Part shown: positions 35,440 through 63,330 of the stretch, piece after piece | How the letters are laid out: the number at the start of each line of letters is the position of its first letter | How positions within the stretch are numbered: the stretch's first letter is position 1 | From: Allolobophora icterica | Lineage: Eukaryota; Annelida; Clitellata; Crassiclitellata; Lumbricidae | NCBI GenBank assembly: GCA_963556255.1 | Contig: OY744605.1 | Span: 73,810,100-73,874,099, forward strand | Reading direction: 5' to 3' | Length of the DNA stretch: 64,000 nt | Position numbers and translations under genes: made by a program | Notes under the pieces: model-generated | What the model was told of the DNA's origin: nothing | Database searches by the model: none | The model's input: only the letters and a program-made list of their open reading frames with translations

Positions 35440-35665
35440 TAATAATAATTATATTCTTTATTATTTCAAACCGACAGACGCAGTAAGATTACATTGAAAC
35501 ATGAAAGTACAATCAATATCTTAACTAAACACACAGTTTGGCAGCCATGCAAGGCGCCGCCCTAAAGGGGGTTACGGGAGTCGATCCGCGTACCTTATGC
35601 TCTCCTGGCCATGAGTGTTACCACTACTCTATCTCCCCTTCCCTGAATATGAAGACCTTGCAACA
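35440..35665 (-). repeat. tRNA-derived SINE, copy 1
   Basis: On the minus strand GGGGAGATAGAGTAGTGGTA (A-box-like) is followed after about 45 bases by CGGATCGACTCCCGTA (B-box-like), then a body with GGCAGCC...ATGCAAGGC and CTTACTGCGTCTGTCGGTTT. Copies 39890-40140 and 41480-41760 share the same order. Pol III promoter boxes at a tRNA-like head define a SINE. Confidence 0.7.
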
Positions 35666-35678
35666 AGCGGGAGCATTT

Positions 35679-35823
<145 letters not shown>

Positions 35824-36092
35824 AAGACGATTTGTATAGCGCCGTAGCACAGCCGAGGCCGAAGGAAGGGGCGCTGTACATGAGTTCAATGGCAGTCATA
35901 TGATTGTTTGAAGAGGTAGGCTTTGAGCTGTGATTTGAATGTTAGTTGTGTCAGAACCGGCCTTAACAAAATAGACTCTACACCAGATGCAGTTATGAGC
36001 TATACGCTGTCTGTGCTGATAATCAGACGGTGAGGGAGAGCACTGGCCGTCGCCCTCATATGCTGAGACTAAGAAAATGAAGTCACTAACGC

Positions 36093-36095
<3 letters not shown>
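35824..36095. repeat. Interspersed 'tatagcgcc' repeat
   Basis: GACGATTTGTATAGCGCCGT ... GGGGCGCTGTACATGAGTTC at the left and the CCCTCATATGCTGAGACTAA end shared with 10050-10300. Confidence 0.55.

Positions 36096-36187
<92 letters not shown>
36096..36187. repeat. (TA)n microsatellite, flank of a second GGGTGGTCCA element
   Basis: About 45 TA units ending in ATATTAGGGTGGTCC, the same junction as at 14268. Confidence 0.97.
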
Positions 36188-36190
<3 letters not shown>

Positions 36191-36840
36191 GGTGGTCCAA
36201 AAAAATAAAGTTCAAGCTAGAAACCAGGACACCCTCTCAGTTTGTTAGACCTGTCAATAGTATTATTGAGACAAAATTTCAGCTTCTTGTTGCAACTGGA
36301 AGATGGTGCTCAATGACATAAATATTACCATATAGTAGTATTTGCTGCTAATCTTGATGCTGTATAACTTGGTCGACATTTGTCATGGAGATGAGCCTGA
36401 AATAGTTTCTGTTGTGTTAGCATACTTACTTACTTACTGGTACTTGAAACTAAAAAGTGTACAGTTCCTGTTGAAGGTCATGGTGCCCACTTCCTGTGTT
36501 TTTGGCTGACATGTTTTCAGAAGTGAATTTTTACATTACAATTGCTGCAGTGCTTGGCTGTGATCCTTCTGCTGTGATCCTTCTGCCAGGCCATTTTGAA
36601 CCATCCACAGTGTAAGAAAGCCAGGATACAGAATGCTGAATCTGTAAGATCTGAATTTTTACCAGATTAGCCACTGGTACTACACTGGGTTGGGAAATAG
36701 CGCAACGATAGCTGACCTGGTTGACTCTAGACTGGGACAGTGGGACATACTGCTTCCTGATATGTCAGTGCGATGCCGACCAATAGGCCCCCCTCCCAGA
36801 AAGAGAATTGTATTTTATTCTTGCCTTTCATTAAACTATT
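36186..36840. mobile_element. Fragment of the GGGTGGTCCA / (TA)n transposon family
   Basis: TTAGGGTGGTCCA at the end of a (TA)n tract is identical to the left end of the 14268-16553 element. The interior differs and I found no right terminus, so the extent is a guess. Confidence 0.5.
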
Positions 36841-36984
36841 TATCTGTCGTAACGTTCAATAAATAACCTTCGTTGTTTTACTGTGTTTCGAGAGGTGTCA
36901 GTGGATTTGCTGGTGACGGCGAGTATGTCCGCCTGATGGGAGCTGGGTTGGACTCTGATGCAGATTACGGATGCACTTGGCTCT

Positions 36985-37630
<646 letters not shown>

Positions 37631-38331
37631 GGGCTAAGAAGGATGACTGAAGACTAGATCAGAAGAAAGAAGATAGACGTGATGTCAAATCACAAGAGGT
37701 CAATGAAAAGACAGCCGCAAGAGCACAGCCGCTACTCAGAAACTAAACAAGACGTTGAACAAAAGTTCTTCTTTATGTCTTAGAAGCTGTATTCATACTT
37801 AGAAGTAAGCAGTTAAGAGTTATGGGAAGGCAGACTCAATTCTACTTCTCTGTCGAGACGCTGATGGAGGCTCTTAGTGCCGGGGAAAACAAAACTGCTG
37901 GCGTCCTTCTGACAAAGATTCTTCTAGCAAATGTTTTCATTGATTGATGTAAAAAACACGGAAACGAAAACAGTTATTCATTTATTTATCCAGTTATAAT
38001 ACGTACCTCTATCCAGCGAGTCATCCATCCATCCATCCATCCCTTCACTACATTCGTTCAAGTAGTGATTCTGAGCAACGACCTCATATATGCTTCTGAG
38101 TAGATAACCTTGAAGAGGCGCTATATAAATTCTCCATATGAATGAATCGGAGTTAGACTTATTCGTTCAACTGTCCATTCTTTGCGTCCGTCCGTTTCTT
38201 TAACATCGTTTCATTCATTCAGTCGGTCATTAATTCATCTAATCATCCATCCATTCTTTTACTAATTCATGCATTACGGGAATTTATGTAGCTCCTCTAC
38301 ATATGCGTTTGGCTCAGTAGATATGATTAGC
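37631..38331. other. Intergenic; CATC and 'gcgctatataaat' repeat debris
   Basis: AAGAGGCGCTATATAAATTC at 38113 and CATCCATCCATCC at 38022 are repeat family pieces. No gene seen. Confidence 0.4.
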
Positions 38332-38925
38332 CAGTGGCGGCGATCTTGTCTGAGAGGTGGGGGGGGGGAACAAAGTCGGCCATGGTCTGGTCGATGACGT
38401 TTTTTTAGGAATTCATGTCCCCCCAAAAAATTCTCCACAAAACTTGAAGACTTTTCTAAAAAGTCGTCTCCCAAAAAGTTGATGACCTTTTTTTTAGTCA
38501 TTCAACTTTTTTTCAACTTTTCGGGGCTCCCAACAATATCTCACTGCCTTCTTCTTAGGAATTCGTCTATAAACTTTATAGCCTTTTTCCTTTTACACAT
38601 ATTCATCCCCCAAAAATGTGATTACCTTTTTTTAGGAATTCATCTCCATAAAGTTTGATGACCTTTTTTTTAGAAATTCTTCTCCGAGAAAAATTTTATG
38701 ACCTCTTCTTACTTTCTCAGAATTTTCGGGGGGACACTTCTGCTCAAAAAAAGAGTTTTTTTTACCTCACCTGGTCAAAAAGGCAGTGAAAACCCTCACA
38801 CGCAATTACATTTGTTGGCCTTTTTTCTTGTTTCTTCCAAATTTGGGGCGACAAATGTATGGCGTGTCTCCCCCACTCTGAAAGGTGGGGGACATTTCCC
38901 CCCGTCCCCCATGATCGCCGCCCAT
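38332..38925. mobile_element. GGCGGCGATC-TIR MITE, copy 2
   Basis: CAGTGGCGGCGATC at the left and GATCGCCGCCCATG at the right are inverses. The flanks TGATTAGC and TACTTAGC match at 6 of 8 bases. The interior repeats GATGACCTTTTTTTAG-type units. Confidence 0.7.
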
Positions 38926-39889
38926 GTACTTAGCAGTTTATGCCAAAACTAAATTCTACTGCCCATTTATTGTTGTCGTTATTAATTATCATTGATTAGT
39001 AGGCCTAACTTCTATGACCCGTTGTCTAATAGGCCTACACGAGGTATCAACTGATGGCGCACCAAATTGAAGCCCGCAATCAAATCAGAACATTAACATC
39101 CAAAAAGGATGTTAATGTTCCGTCTCAGAGATGAGTCTGCGCGGATTTATAACCTGTCTGGTGTCGATAAAAAATTCTGATTAGGGGACACGAAGCCATA
39201 ATCGTTAGATAAATGCGCTACCGTATAGAAGACTTGCTCAAAGGATGCTGGAATTAAATAAAAACGAAAAATTCAATTCAATCGCAGACCATCGACCGCA
39301 ACCACAATGCTACATGGTTTCGGTCATTGATAGAAAAAGGTACTAACCTTTAATGCAGTGATTCTCAAACTTTCTGATGCTCCGGACAGGTATAGGCCCA
39401 ATTGCTTTAGATTTCATAATATTGTAGCGCTGTTCATTAGGCCTACAACTTTTGTTACTGTTGCAGGTTTTAAACTGTTCACCACGAATGAACACTGTCG
39501 TGTTCTCATTTTTTGTTTATACTGTACCGGTACACAATTTAATATTTTATTTGATACGATAAAAGAAATGTGATTCCGGTTACCAACGGATACGCGACCC
39601 GATAACCAATCACATTGGTCCACATTTTGAGAAGCAAATCTTTCGGGAACAGTCACATTGGTCTTTTGTCTGTAATCCTATGTCTTGAAAGGACAGTCAC
39701 ACCGATGTCTCAAACGCTATCGTCACCATATTGCGAGTATCCAGTTATTTATTTAGAATCTATGAGTGCTTTTCAAAGGAACAAATGAATAAATATCATA
39801 TGAATATTAAGCTTAAATCTTCTTGTTAGTTCAGTGTTTGGTCCTGTTCTTGTTTCTGCCTGTGTTTAAGTCCAGTTGGACTTATATTA
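38926..39889. other. Intergenic, no gene recognised
   Basis: A small inverted repeat AACATTAACATCC / GGATGTTAATGTT lies at 39090-39119. Nothing coding was recognised. Confidence 0.4.
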
Positions 39890-40140
39890 TAATAATAACA
39901 TATTCGTGTTAATTGACAAACCGCAGTAAGTTACACTGAAACATTGAAAGATGATACAATTACCAAGATCTTATAAACACACGTCTTGGCAGCCTGTTAG
40001 GCACCCGCTCAGTTTACAGCTGCACCTTAGGGAGTTGAAGGCTGAGTCGACCTAGAGGGAGCTTACGGGTATCGAACCGCGTCTTTCAAGATCTTATGTT
40101 CCTCGTGCAAGAGTTACTATTCATCTATCTCCTCCCCATG
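39890..40140 (-). repeat. tRNA-derived SINE, copy 2
   Basis: The minus strand begins GGGGAGGAGATAGATGAATA (A box region), then CGCGGTTCGATACCCGTAAG (B box), then the same body as the 35440 copy (GGTGC...CTAACAGGCTGCC, AGTGTAACTTACTGCGG). Confidence 0.7.
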
Positions 40141-40239
40141 TTGATCGTTAGTCATTTCAAACAGATTTGACGTCATGTAGAGTCATAGACGACCCTACTA
40201 CGCAAGTTTTCGGTTCTCCCTGGGTCTGTCCATGTATAT

Positions 40240-41018
<779 letters not shown>

Positions 41019-41479
41019 ATGTATATCGAGAAGCATTTCGTATGCTGCGCCCAACGATGTCGTAGTAAACAGTAGGCCTATATAAACGAATTATTGAGAG
41101 ACACCAGGAACACATTCCGCCTCAGTATCAAACTGGTCCTATTAGCTTGAACTCTGTGCCCTTTGACCTGACGCAGAAACTACCCCAAAAACTCGGCTCT
41201 GGTGGATTTGATGTAACAAAAACGCCGATGAATTAACTGGTCAGCCTTTTGTGGCGCAGAGATATTTCGGAGACTTACATTACATTGCCTATCGGTTGTT
41301 GCCATCAGCTTTTAGGATTCGTTGTCGGGACATAGTGAGAAGTTGCGAGTCTTGTGAGTTGGAATTTGTAATGTTTAACGATCAGATTTGCGAACATCTA
41401 TACAAAATAAATTCAGTTCTGCATTCAGTTTAGTCTACACCCCACGAACTTTGTCTTCTGACGTTAGATTTGTATGCAA

Positions 41480-41760
41480 GTGGGGGGTTCCATAGAGTAG
41501 TGGTAACATCACTGGCGTGAAGAGCAAGAGGTAGCGGAATCGCTTTCCGCAACCCTCCCAAATTAAGGTCCACTCAGCCTTTCATTCGCGAGATGGCGCG
41601 TTGTTAAAATGAGATGTAGGACGTGATGGGCGCCTTGCATGGCTGCCGTGTACAGTTAAATTCGACTCCTGTAATAACTTGTGATCATCCGTTCATACTG
41701 ATTTGTAATCATACTGCGTTATTGTCAGTTTGAAGATACTAAACGAAGATTATTATTAAG
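41480..41760 (+). repeat. tRNA-derived SINE, copy 3
   Basis: TTCCATAGAGTAGTGGTAAC (A box), a degenerate B box region, GGGCGCCTTGCATGGCTGCC, then ACTGCGTTATTGTCAGTTTG and an ATTATTATTAAG tail, the same order as copies 1 and 2 but on the plus strand. Confidence 0.65.
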
Positions 41761-42316
41761 TGTGTATCTAGGCTTTTTAGAGCGCATTTTTAATCCTCTC
41801 AAAAGCGATTTGAGTGAAGGTTTTGAACTGTTCCTTATCAACAAGGAAAACAAATTGAAGAAAGACGGTCTTCAGTCCATCTTGCCTAACGTATATTTTT
41901 TTAAAATTTGGATTAAGATTAAATTCTGTGCTATCCTTTTTGTAGGAATGCAGCTTTGTAACTTTCGCAGATGTACCTAGACATTTTTCATTCGCTCTAT
42001 CGTGTTTGTGTGTTTGTGTAGCGGTGTGTTTTTGATCGTGTTGGGTCTTTGTAGGCATCTGTGTCTGTATATATATGTTTGTGTTCTTCTGCGCGTGTTT
42101 GGATTTGTCCTAATGGCAGTGCAGCACTGACCCAAACTGAGCTTTGTGCATTTGTGCGTCTTGTTTGTTTATCTGTCTTCCTATGTGTCTTGATGTCCTA
42201 GCGCTTGCGTCTCTGTAATTGTGTACATGTGTTCTTTGTTTGTGCATGCACGTGTGTGTGTGCATGTGTGTCTTTGTATGTGTGTGCGTGTGTGTGAGTG
42301 TGAGTGTCTGTGTCTT
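41761..42316 (-). other. 3' flank of the Roco gene
   Basis: Probably the 3' UTR and downstream region of the minus-strand gene. A minus-strand ATTAAA lies near 41789-41794. The stretch 42010-42305 is TG-rich. No further coding block (for example a kinase) was found on the minus strand. Confidence 0.35.
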
Positions 42317-56921
<14,605 letters not shown>

Positions 56922-57590
56922 TGTGCCTCTCTCTCGTTGACCGTCTGCCTGTCTGTCTGTCTGTGGCTATGCCGGTTGTATACGTTCGCCTAGGCCATTG
57001 GTGAGGAAAGACTTGGCCGCGATGGAGAACCTAAAGCAGTAAATGAGAAGTTCTTTCAGGCAATCAATCCGTTTGTTACATGGACGATTCAACTCGTATA
57101 GCTAAATTGATTGATTGATTGACTGATTGATTGATCTCTTCAACTCTTCCTCCTTTATCTTACACCTCCTAATGCTCTTCCTCCCCTTCTGCCAGCTATT
57201 CCTCTTTCTCTTCCTTCCCTCTTTCTCCTTCCCTTCCTTCTCCTCCGCTTTCTGTCCCTGTCATCCGCCTACTCTGTCTTTCCTCCAGCTCAACCTGCTT
57301 TCCGTCTTCCTCCTCTTCCTCCTCCTTCTCTTCCTCCTTTTCTTCCAGCTCTTCCATCTCGTCGTGCATAATTCCTTGATGACGTGTGGCAGTGAATCGA
57401 TTCGTCTCGATGTCTATCTTAGCGGATGGATTCAAAGGCTTTCAACAAGACACATCGACTCCACTCACATATGCATCCACACATCACACGCAACTATACA
57501 GCAGCATTCAGATCTAAGACCGATTTCAGCAACAGTATTCTGCCTAATCTCCGCCATATTCCAGCTGTTAACGTGCTAGACTCTTAATCC
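56922..57590. other. 5' flank of the Roco gene; pyrimidine-rich
   Basis: This should hold the minus-strand promoter. TCTG repeats occur at 56949-56972, an ATTGATTGATTG run at 57106-57134, and a CTTCCTCC-rich block at 57140-57360. No TATA or initiator can be assigned. Confidence 0.4.
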
Positions 57591-58800
57591 ACTGTTATCT
57601 AATCTAATATAATCTGATCTATGACGTCATCACATCTAATCTAATCTCACTTAATGACTTCTGTTATCCGTTGTCATAAAGCACATGTCATATATCGATG
57701 AACAAAGCTACAAGCGCGAACGAATGAGACTATAGGCTAGAGACTATATTGGATTACGCTGCACAACCCTAGCTACTGTACCATTAGACAAGACTAGACT
57801 TTAGACTGTCATAGACTAGACTGCACTATGCTGTATACTACACTGCATTAGACTAGGTTAAACTAGACTACAAACAGGTCTAGACTAGACTAGTATTAGC
57901 GTATGACCTACAAATGCATATTCATGATATACCCACATACATAGCCTAATTGGATACATAATGCATACATGCAAACATGCATTACGTACAAGACAATGCA
58001 ATGCTTATAGACAGTGTGGGAATTGTAGAATAAAGACTGGGGGTTTGAATATTTTATCCGTATTTTGCAAACTGATGTCAACGAAATTTGAAAGCACCTG
58101 ATTTCAACGCTTGCAGTTTTGCAAGTCAGACTCGAATCAAAATCAATTCCTTTGTTGAGAAAATTCAAAAATGCATACATGATACACCTTGGAAATTTCT
58201 TCTCTTTGTCAGAGACTCAGAGTCAAAAAGTGTTAAATCACACTAGCACAACTGCTGAGGGATTTGGAAACGATCCCGGGGGTGTGCAATGAAGACTTAA
58301 TTAACTGGAGGTCCTAAGAAAGACTATAGGGATTGAACTCCCCAACCCCCGACAATTCCCACCCTGCACACCATATTTCAGTTGTTAGCGTCCTATAGAC
58401 TCTTAATCAACTGTTTTCTACTCTAATCTAATCTATTGTCTCATGACATTTAATCTAATCTCACTTAATGACTTCTGTCATCCGTTGTCATAAGGCACAT
58501 GTCATATATCGATGAACAAAGCTACAAGCGAGAACGAAAGAGACTAGGCTAGAGACTACTCTATTGGATTACGCTGCACAAACCTAGCTAGTGCCATATT
58601 AGACAAGACTAGACTAGACTTTAGAGTGTCCTAGACTAAACTACACCATACTAGACTGCGCTATACTAAATTAGACTAGGCTAGGCTAAACTATAGTCTA
58701 GTCTACACTAGACTAGACCACACTATGCTGTATACTACACTGCATTAGACTAGGTTAGACTAGACTAGAGACAGGTCTATACTAGACTAGCAGTTATGCT
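57590..58800. repeat. Diverged local duplication with CTAGA repeats, split by a MITE
   Basis: 57598-57900 and about 58400-58790 share ATCTAATCTCACTTAATGAC, CATGTCATATATCGATGAAC and TTGGATTACGCTGCACAA in the same order with scattered differences. Both copies end in (GACTA)n-like sequence. The 58012-58366 MITE sits between them. Confidence 0.85.
58012..58366. mobile_element. CAGKGTGGGAATTGT-TIR MITE
   Basis: CAGTGTGGGAATTGT and ACAATTCCCACCCTG are inverted ends. The GGGTGTGCAATGAAGACTTA and GGTCCTAAGAAAGACT blocks match one arm of the hairpin element at 28097. No target duplication was found. Confidence 0.7.
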
Positions 58801-59310
58801 AGTGTGATTTAGCACATGTTGCGATGTGTCAACATGCGATGAAAATAAACGAATAATCAATCAATCAATAGTCTAGACCTATAGCATAGTACTGCTATTA
58901 TAGAACGCACTATAGGCCTACTACATTAGACTAAGTTATGCTAGACTATACTGCCCTACATTAGCCTAGGCTAGACCAGACCATAGACTAGTCTAACTAG
59001 ACTACACTACACAGGTCTAGACTAGACTAGACTATTCTATGGAAAGCACTATACTACATTAGACTAGGCTAGGCTAGTCTAAAGACTAAACTAGAGTGCA
59101 CCACACTATTCTAGACTAGACATTACAATACACTAGACTATATTATCATAATATGTAGCCTATCTATAGTTCAGAACGTGTTTCGACTCCAGGTAGTTGG
59201 TCTAATATGATTCTGGCTATAGACTAGTGTCTATCGTCACTAGGCAGATGCTCTAAGAGGGGTTCCTGCAGACCTATGTATTATCTGGACATGTTTTCTA
59301 GCACTACCAG
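58800..59310. repeat. (CTAGA)n-rich tract
   Basis: Imperfect GACTAGACTA / TAGGCTAGGCTA repeats to about 59160; the remainder shows nothing. Confidence 0.8.
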
Positions 59311-59312
59311 AC

Positions 59313-60470
59313 ATGATCAAGGGACCGATCGAAAAGCGATTAAAAATTCTGTCTACCGCGCGAAGATCTACTAATCTGCGGTTGGGATTGAACGAGAACC
59401 ACGTATATCTCAATTCAAACGATTCCCGAACCCATGATAAGTATGAACTTTTGAAATTATATTCGTTTAGTGCTAAGCTAATCGTTCAAATGTCATCTGA
59501 AAATTGGTTCATCGTGTCTGGATGCCCGTCTTGAAGGCTAGACTCAAAGGCTATGGAGAAGATGCGTCCAATCAAATCACAGGTGTATTTTTTATTATTA
59601 CTAAAATTGTTAACGCGCGCAAGGTCACACAGAAGTATACATTTGAGGCGCGGTTGGTCAGTCGCCAGGTGAAGAGCAGTTAGATATCTTGATTTTTGAA
59701 AGCCAACGAGAAATAATGAGTTTTGAGGCGTTTCTTACAGGAAGCGAAAGAGACCGAGCATTGAACAAATATTGGTAGTAGGTTCCGTTCCTTGCAGGCA
59801 GCAACATAGAATGCACAAAGCCCATGACAGTGCTACATCGAGTATCTAGTATCTAAATCTAGGTGTCATAGTGAAGATTAGTGAATAAGCACATGTAGGT
59901 AAGCTGTTGTGATTTTCTTACGACCGATATGATTACAGAAGGCGCTTTGGAAGCTGATGAAGGCTTAGTGGGGAGCACAGTAGCTGATGGTTATAGCGTT
60001 TCCCCGGTGATCACTATGTAAGACCTTGCTCAGCGGTATCGATGTTCTTCCGCATGGTCGTGTATGCACTTCTGAACTTTGCAAGGAAGGCAATATCAAA
60101 TGCAGTTTTATATTGTAATGAGAAGAGAGGATGAGATCCAGCCAATGTCTGTCGAAATAGACCAATTATAGTATAGCTACGTCTAGGCCTATAGCTATGG
60201 TGAACAAGGCAAGGTCTGGTGAGCTCGTCGATTAGTTTCGGGAACACAATATTAGCTGATCATCTGAAGCAAATTGCAGTAGGATCCTGAGGCTTAGTCG
60301 TGCAGGAATACTTCTTACAGCTCTGCTGGGATAACCTGCTGCAGATTTACTATAGGACTCGATGTATTGTGACGGTGGTGTCTGGTCTCCACCACTTTTT
60401 AAAGTGGTAGTGAGACTCACATCCACTTTTTATCCCTGTGCTGAAGTATTCATGCGATATAACAGCGTTA
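59313..60470. other. Intergenic; repeat remnants, no gene recognised
   Basis: A 73-codon frame at 59313-59534 has no recognisable motif. 59640-60130 resembles the 3' UTR of the local LINE/SINE families; CGCATGGTCGTGTATGCACT and GGCAATATCAAATGCAGTTT near 60051-60106 match 46270-46330. CACCACTTTTTAAAGTGGTAGTGA at 60389-60412 contains an 11-bp palindromic arm pair. Confidence 0.45.
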
Positions 60471-60477
60471 TTTTGGT

Positions 60478-60702
60478 TTGAACCAAGTTCAAACAACGAC
60501 AATTGAAGAAAGAATGGATTTGCCACCGCCACTGCATGTGTGGGGAAAAGTTACGGCCTTGGATACGTCTACAAAATTTATGATTGTATATCCGACTGAA
60601 GATAGTTATTTGAGCATGATAGAGTTCGTAGGATGTACAGAGGGAGACGAAGAGACTGCTTTTGAATTAGTTATCCTGCAGTCAGGTAGAATAGTAGAAT
60701 AG
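60478..60702 (+). CDS. Unrecognised 74-codon frame, doubtful
   Basis: The frame starts MNQVQTTTIEERMDLPPP and includes LHVWGKVTALDTSTKFMIVY, then ending ILQSGRIVE. Its composition (Trp, alternating hydrophobics, acidic DEE) looks more protein-like than neighbouring frames, but I recognise no family. No splice sites or partner exons could be fixed. It could be an exon fragment of an unknown gene or a chance ORF. Confidence 0.2.
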   Translation: MNQVQTTTIEERMDLPPPLHVWGKVTALDTSTKFMIVYPTEDSYLSMIEFVGCTEGDEETAFELVILQSGRIVE

Positions 60703-60714
60703 TATTCTGTTGTC

Positions 60715-60960
60715 AGAATCCTAATGTAATCTAAATTAAATCTATATCTAATGTAATCTGATGTAATCTGTATGTAATGTAATCTAATGTCATCTATATA
60801 TAATGTCATCTAATATCATCTATATATAATGTAATCTAATGTAATCTATATATAATGTCATCTAATATCATCTATATATAATGTAATCTAATGTAATCTA
60901 TATATAATGTCATCTAATATCATCTATATATAATGTAATCTTATGTGATCTAATGAGTTT
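60715..60960. repeat. ATGTAATCTA tandem repeat
   Basis: Alternating ATGTAATCTAATGTAATCTA and TATATAATGTCATCTAATAT units, about 58 bp as a higher unit, four or so copies. Confidence 0.9.
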
Positions 60961-62640
60961 TGTTTCTGTGCTATCATAATGCAATATACTCATTTCTCTC
61001 AAACTAAACACAACCCATCATTCTATCTCTGTTTCTGCTTCTCTCTGGTCGCATGGCAACTGGATGCTGAATCCTTCATTATGGCATCTCTGGACAACCT
61101 TCAGACTTGACGCAGCGCTCATAAGATGGTGCGCTGCGATAAGCATCTGAATAGTGCTTCTTGAAATTTTAGAGTTTACGATTACTATTCACAAGGCATC
61201 ACTCGATGGTCGCTTCCTGTGAATCCATTGTCTTAAATAACATAAAAGACAATCGTCTTGGCATCCGAACATAAGGGATAAGCCTTCAATCCCTTCATCA
61301 AATATGCCTGCCTTCCTTTCGCTCTTACTTCATTGCCTCCGTGCTTTTATAAACTCTAAAATTGCTTATTCTTGTTTCTTGTTAAATCACAGTCAACAAT
61401 CACAAACCGTTCTTTGCAACTTTTAAATATTCGTGAATTCATCGAGAATTTCTCGCTTAGAGTTAAACTATAGACTCAAAATAAGTCTTAAAATCCGAAT
61501 TGAAAGCAATATGCTTCAGCATGCACCATAAGCGTTACTAGGGAACACTTCTACCAAACACAAAGATAGGAATGAAGAAAGTGATCGCTACATTCGGCTA
61601 TTGAACTTCGAATATTGAAATGCAAACAGTTAAACAGTTGTAACTTCCCATTGGAACTGCAGTCGGACCGGAAACTGAACTGCCGTTTTAACTAGAAGTT
61701 AATTTTCAAGATAAAGCTGTAGTGTTAACTAACGCTGATATGCATTGTTAATTGCAATTTATACTTGAACTGGATCCACCACTTAAATTGTCAGTTGATT
61801 AGAAGTTTAAACTTGAATTTTTACGGCAGCGTCTAAGGAACAGTGTGAAACACAATTTGAATACAATTCGAACTGCAAACGTTAAGACGAAGTCTATCAA
61901 CTAATCTCTGCGCAAAGTATGTATGCATGCATATAACCATTTATATAGCACCTTTAGGAACCACACAAAAAACCATCACAATTTCGAATCAACGGCACAC
62001 TAGATTGGGACGTCAATTATAGCTCACCCTTGAAACCACATACATACCTACTAGTACTACTGACGAGAGTCGATTACAGGAATGTTGGCTATCCAGCTAT
62101 TTTACACCGTCTTTCCAGAATCGCATAAAGTCACACAACATCTAACCGACCTTAAAGGTGCAACTGAAATCCGATCCTTCCGTGGATGACCTAACACAAA
62201 CGACCTGGCCGTGGCTTTAAGGCCATTAATAATCGTCAGAGATAGTCAAGCAATAGCTTACCAGTTTGTCGCAGACCTTGTTCGTCGGCCAAAGGAGGAA
62301 TACTTAATAAATACGCCGTATACCAAGGTTGTCCGTCCAACAACAATCCCTGACTGTCGAGCTGGTGCGGTAGAATTTCCAGCAGCCAATCAATTTTCTC
62401 GCCTGTCGCTTACGTCGGGCGCGTCTGGCGTCTATGCACCGTCCACGTTGGTTCTGCGGAATCGGTGCTTCGTAGACCTATACAACTGCACGATGTTGCA
62501 ACGGCCGGAGGAAGACCCACGCAGGCAGACAGACAGACAGACCGAGTCAGAGAGAGCAAAGAGTGTGTGTGTCTGGTGTATGGTGTGTATGAATGTGAGA
62601 TGATTGATCGGTAGATGGTTTGCGCATGCCTGCCACTTAC
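60961..62640. other. Intergenic, no gene recognised
   Basis: AT-rich. ATGCATATAACCATTTATAT-AGCACC at 61926 is a weak copy of the 'tatagcgcc' motif. A 130-codon frame at 62211-62603 shows no motif and ends in GACA repeats, so I do not call it a gene. Confidence 0.4.
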
Positions 62641-62671
62641 GTATGCCTCGATGTGTGTGCGTGTGTGTGTG

Positions 62672-63091
<420 letters not shown>

Positions 63092-63224
63092 CTCCCTCTG
63101 CTAATCGATTTCTGTCTCTCTCAATCCTTTCCAGAATATCCCGATCTTGTTCATTTCTTCTGTGTATCTGACTCTCTCAATTCCTCTCTCTATCACTCTC
63201 TGACTCACCCTGTCCTCATATAGT

Positions 63225-63330
63225 ATCACTCATCATAATCATCATCAACATCACCATCATCATCAGTTCCTGATGCCAACCATTTGGCGACGATGGGTAC
63301 GAATAAATTATATCCACTGTCCTCGGTCAT
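63225..63330. repeat. CATCAT tract and interspersed repeat shared with 14045-14143
   Basis: CATCATCAACATCACCATCA leads into CAGTTCCTGATGCCAACCAT and TTGGCGACGATGGGTACGAA, the copy described at 14045. Confidence 0.6.

Noticed and set aside
42000..42316. Kinase domain after COR, making this an LRRK
   Set aside because: The frame ends with TAG after a C-terminus typical of kinase-less Rocos, and no VAIK/HRD/DFG blocks were seen on the minus strand nearby.
57127..57579. 150-codon frame MIDLFNSSSFILHLLML
   Set aside because: Composition follows the pyrimidine-rich tract; no motif and no splice support.
62211..62603. 130-codon frame upstream of the TC array
   Set aside because: No recognisable motif; ends in GACA repeat translation.
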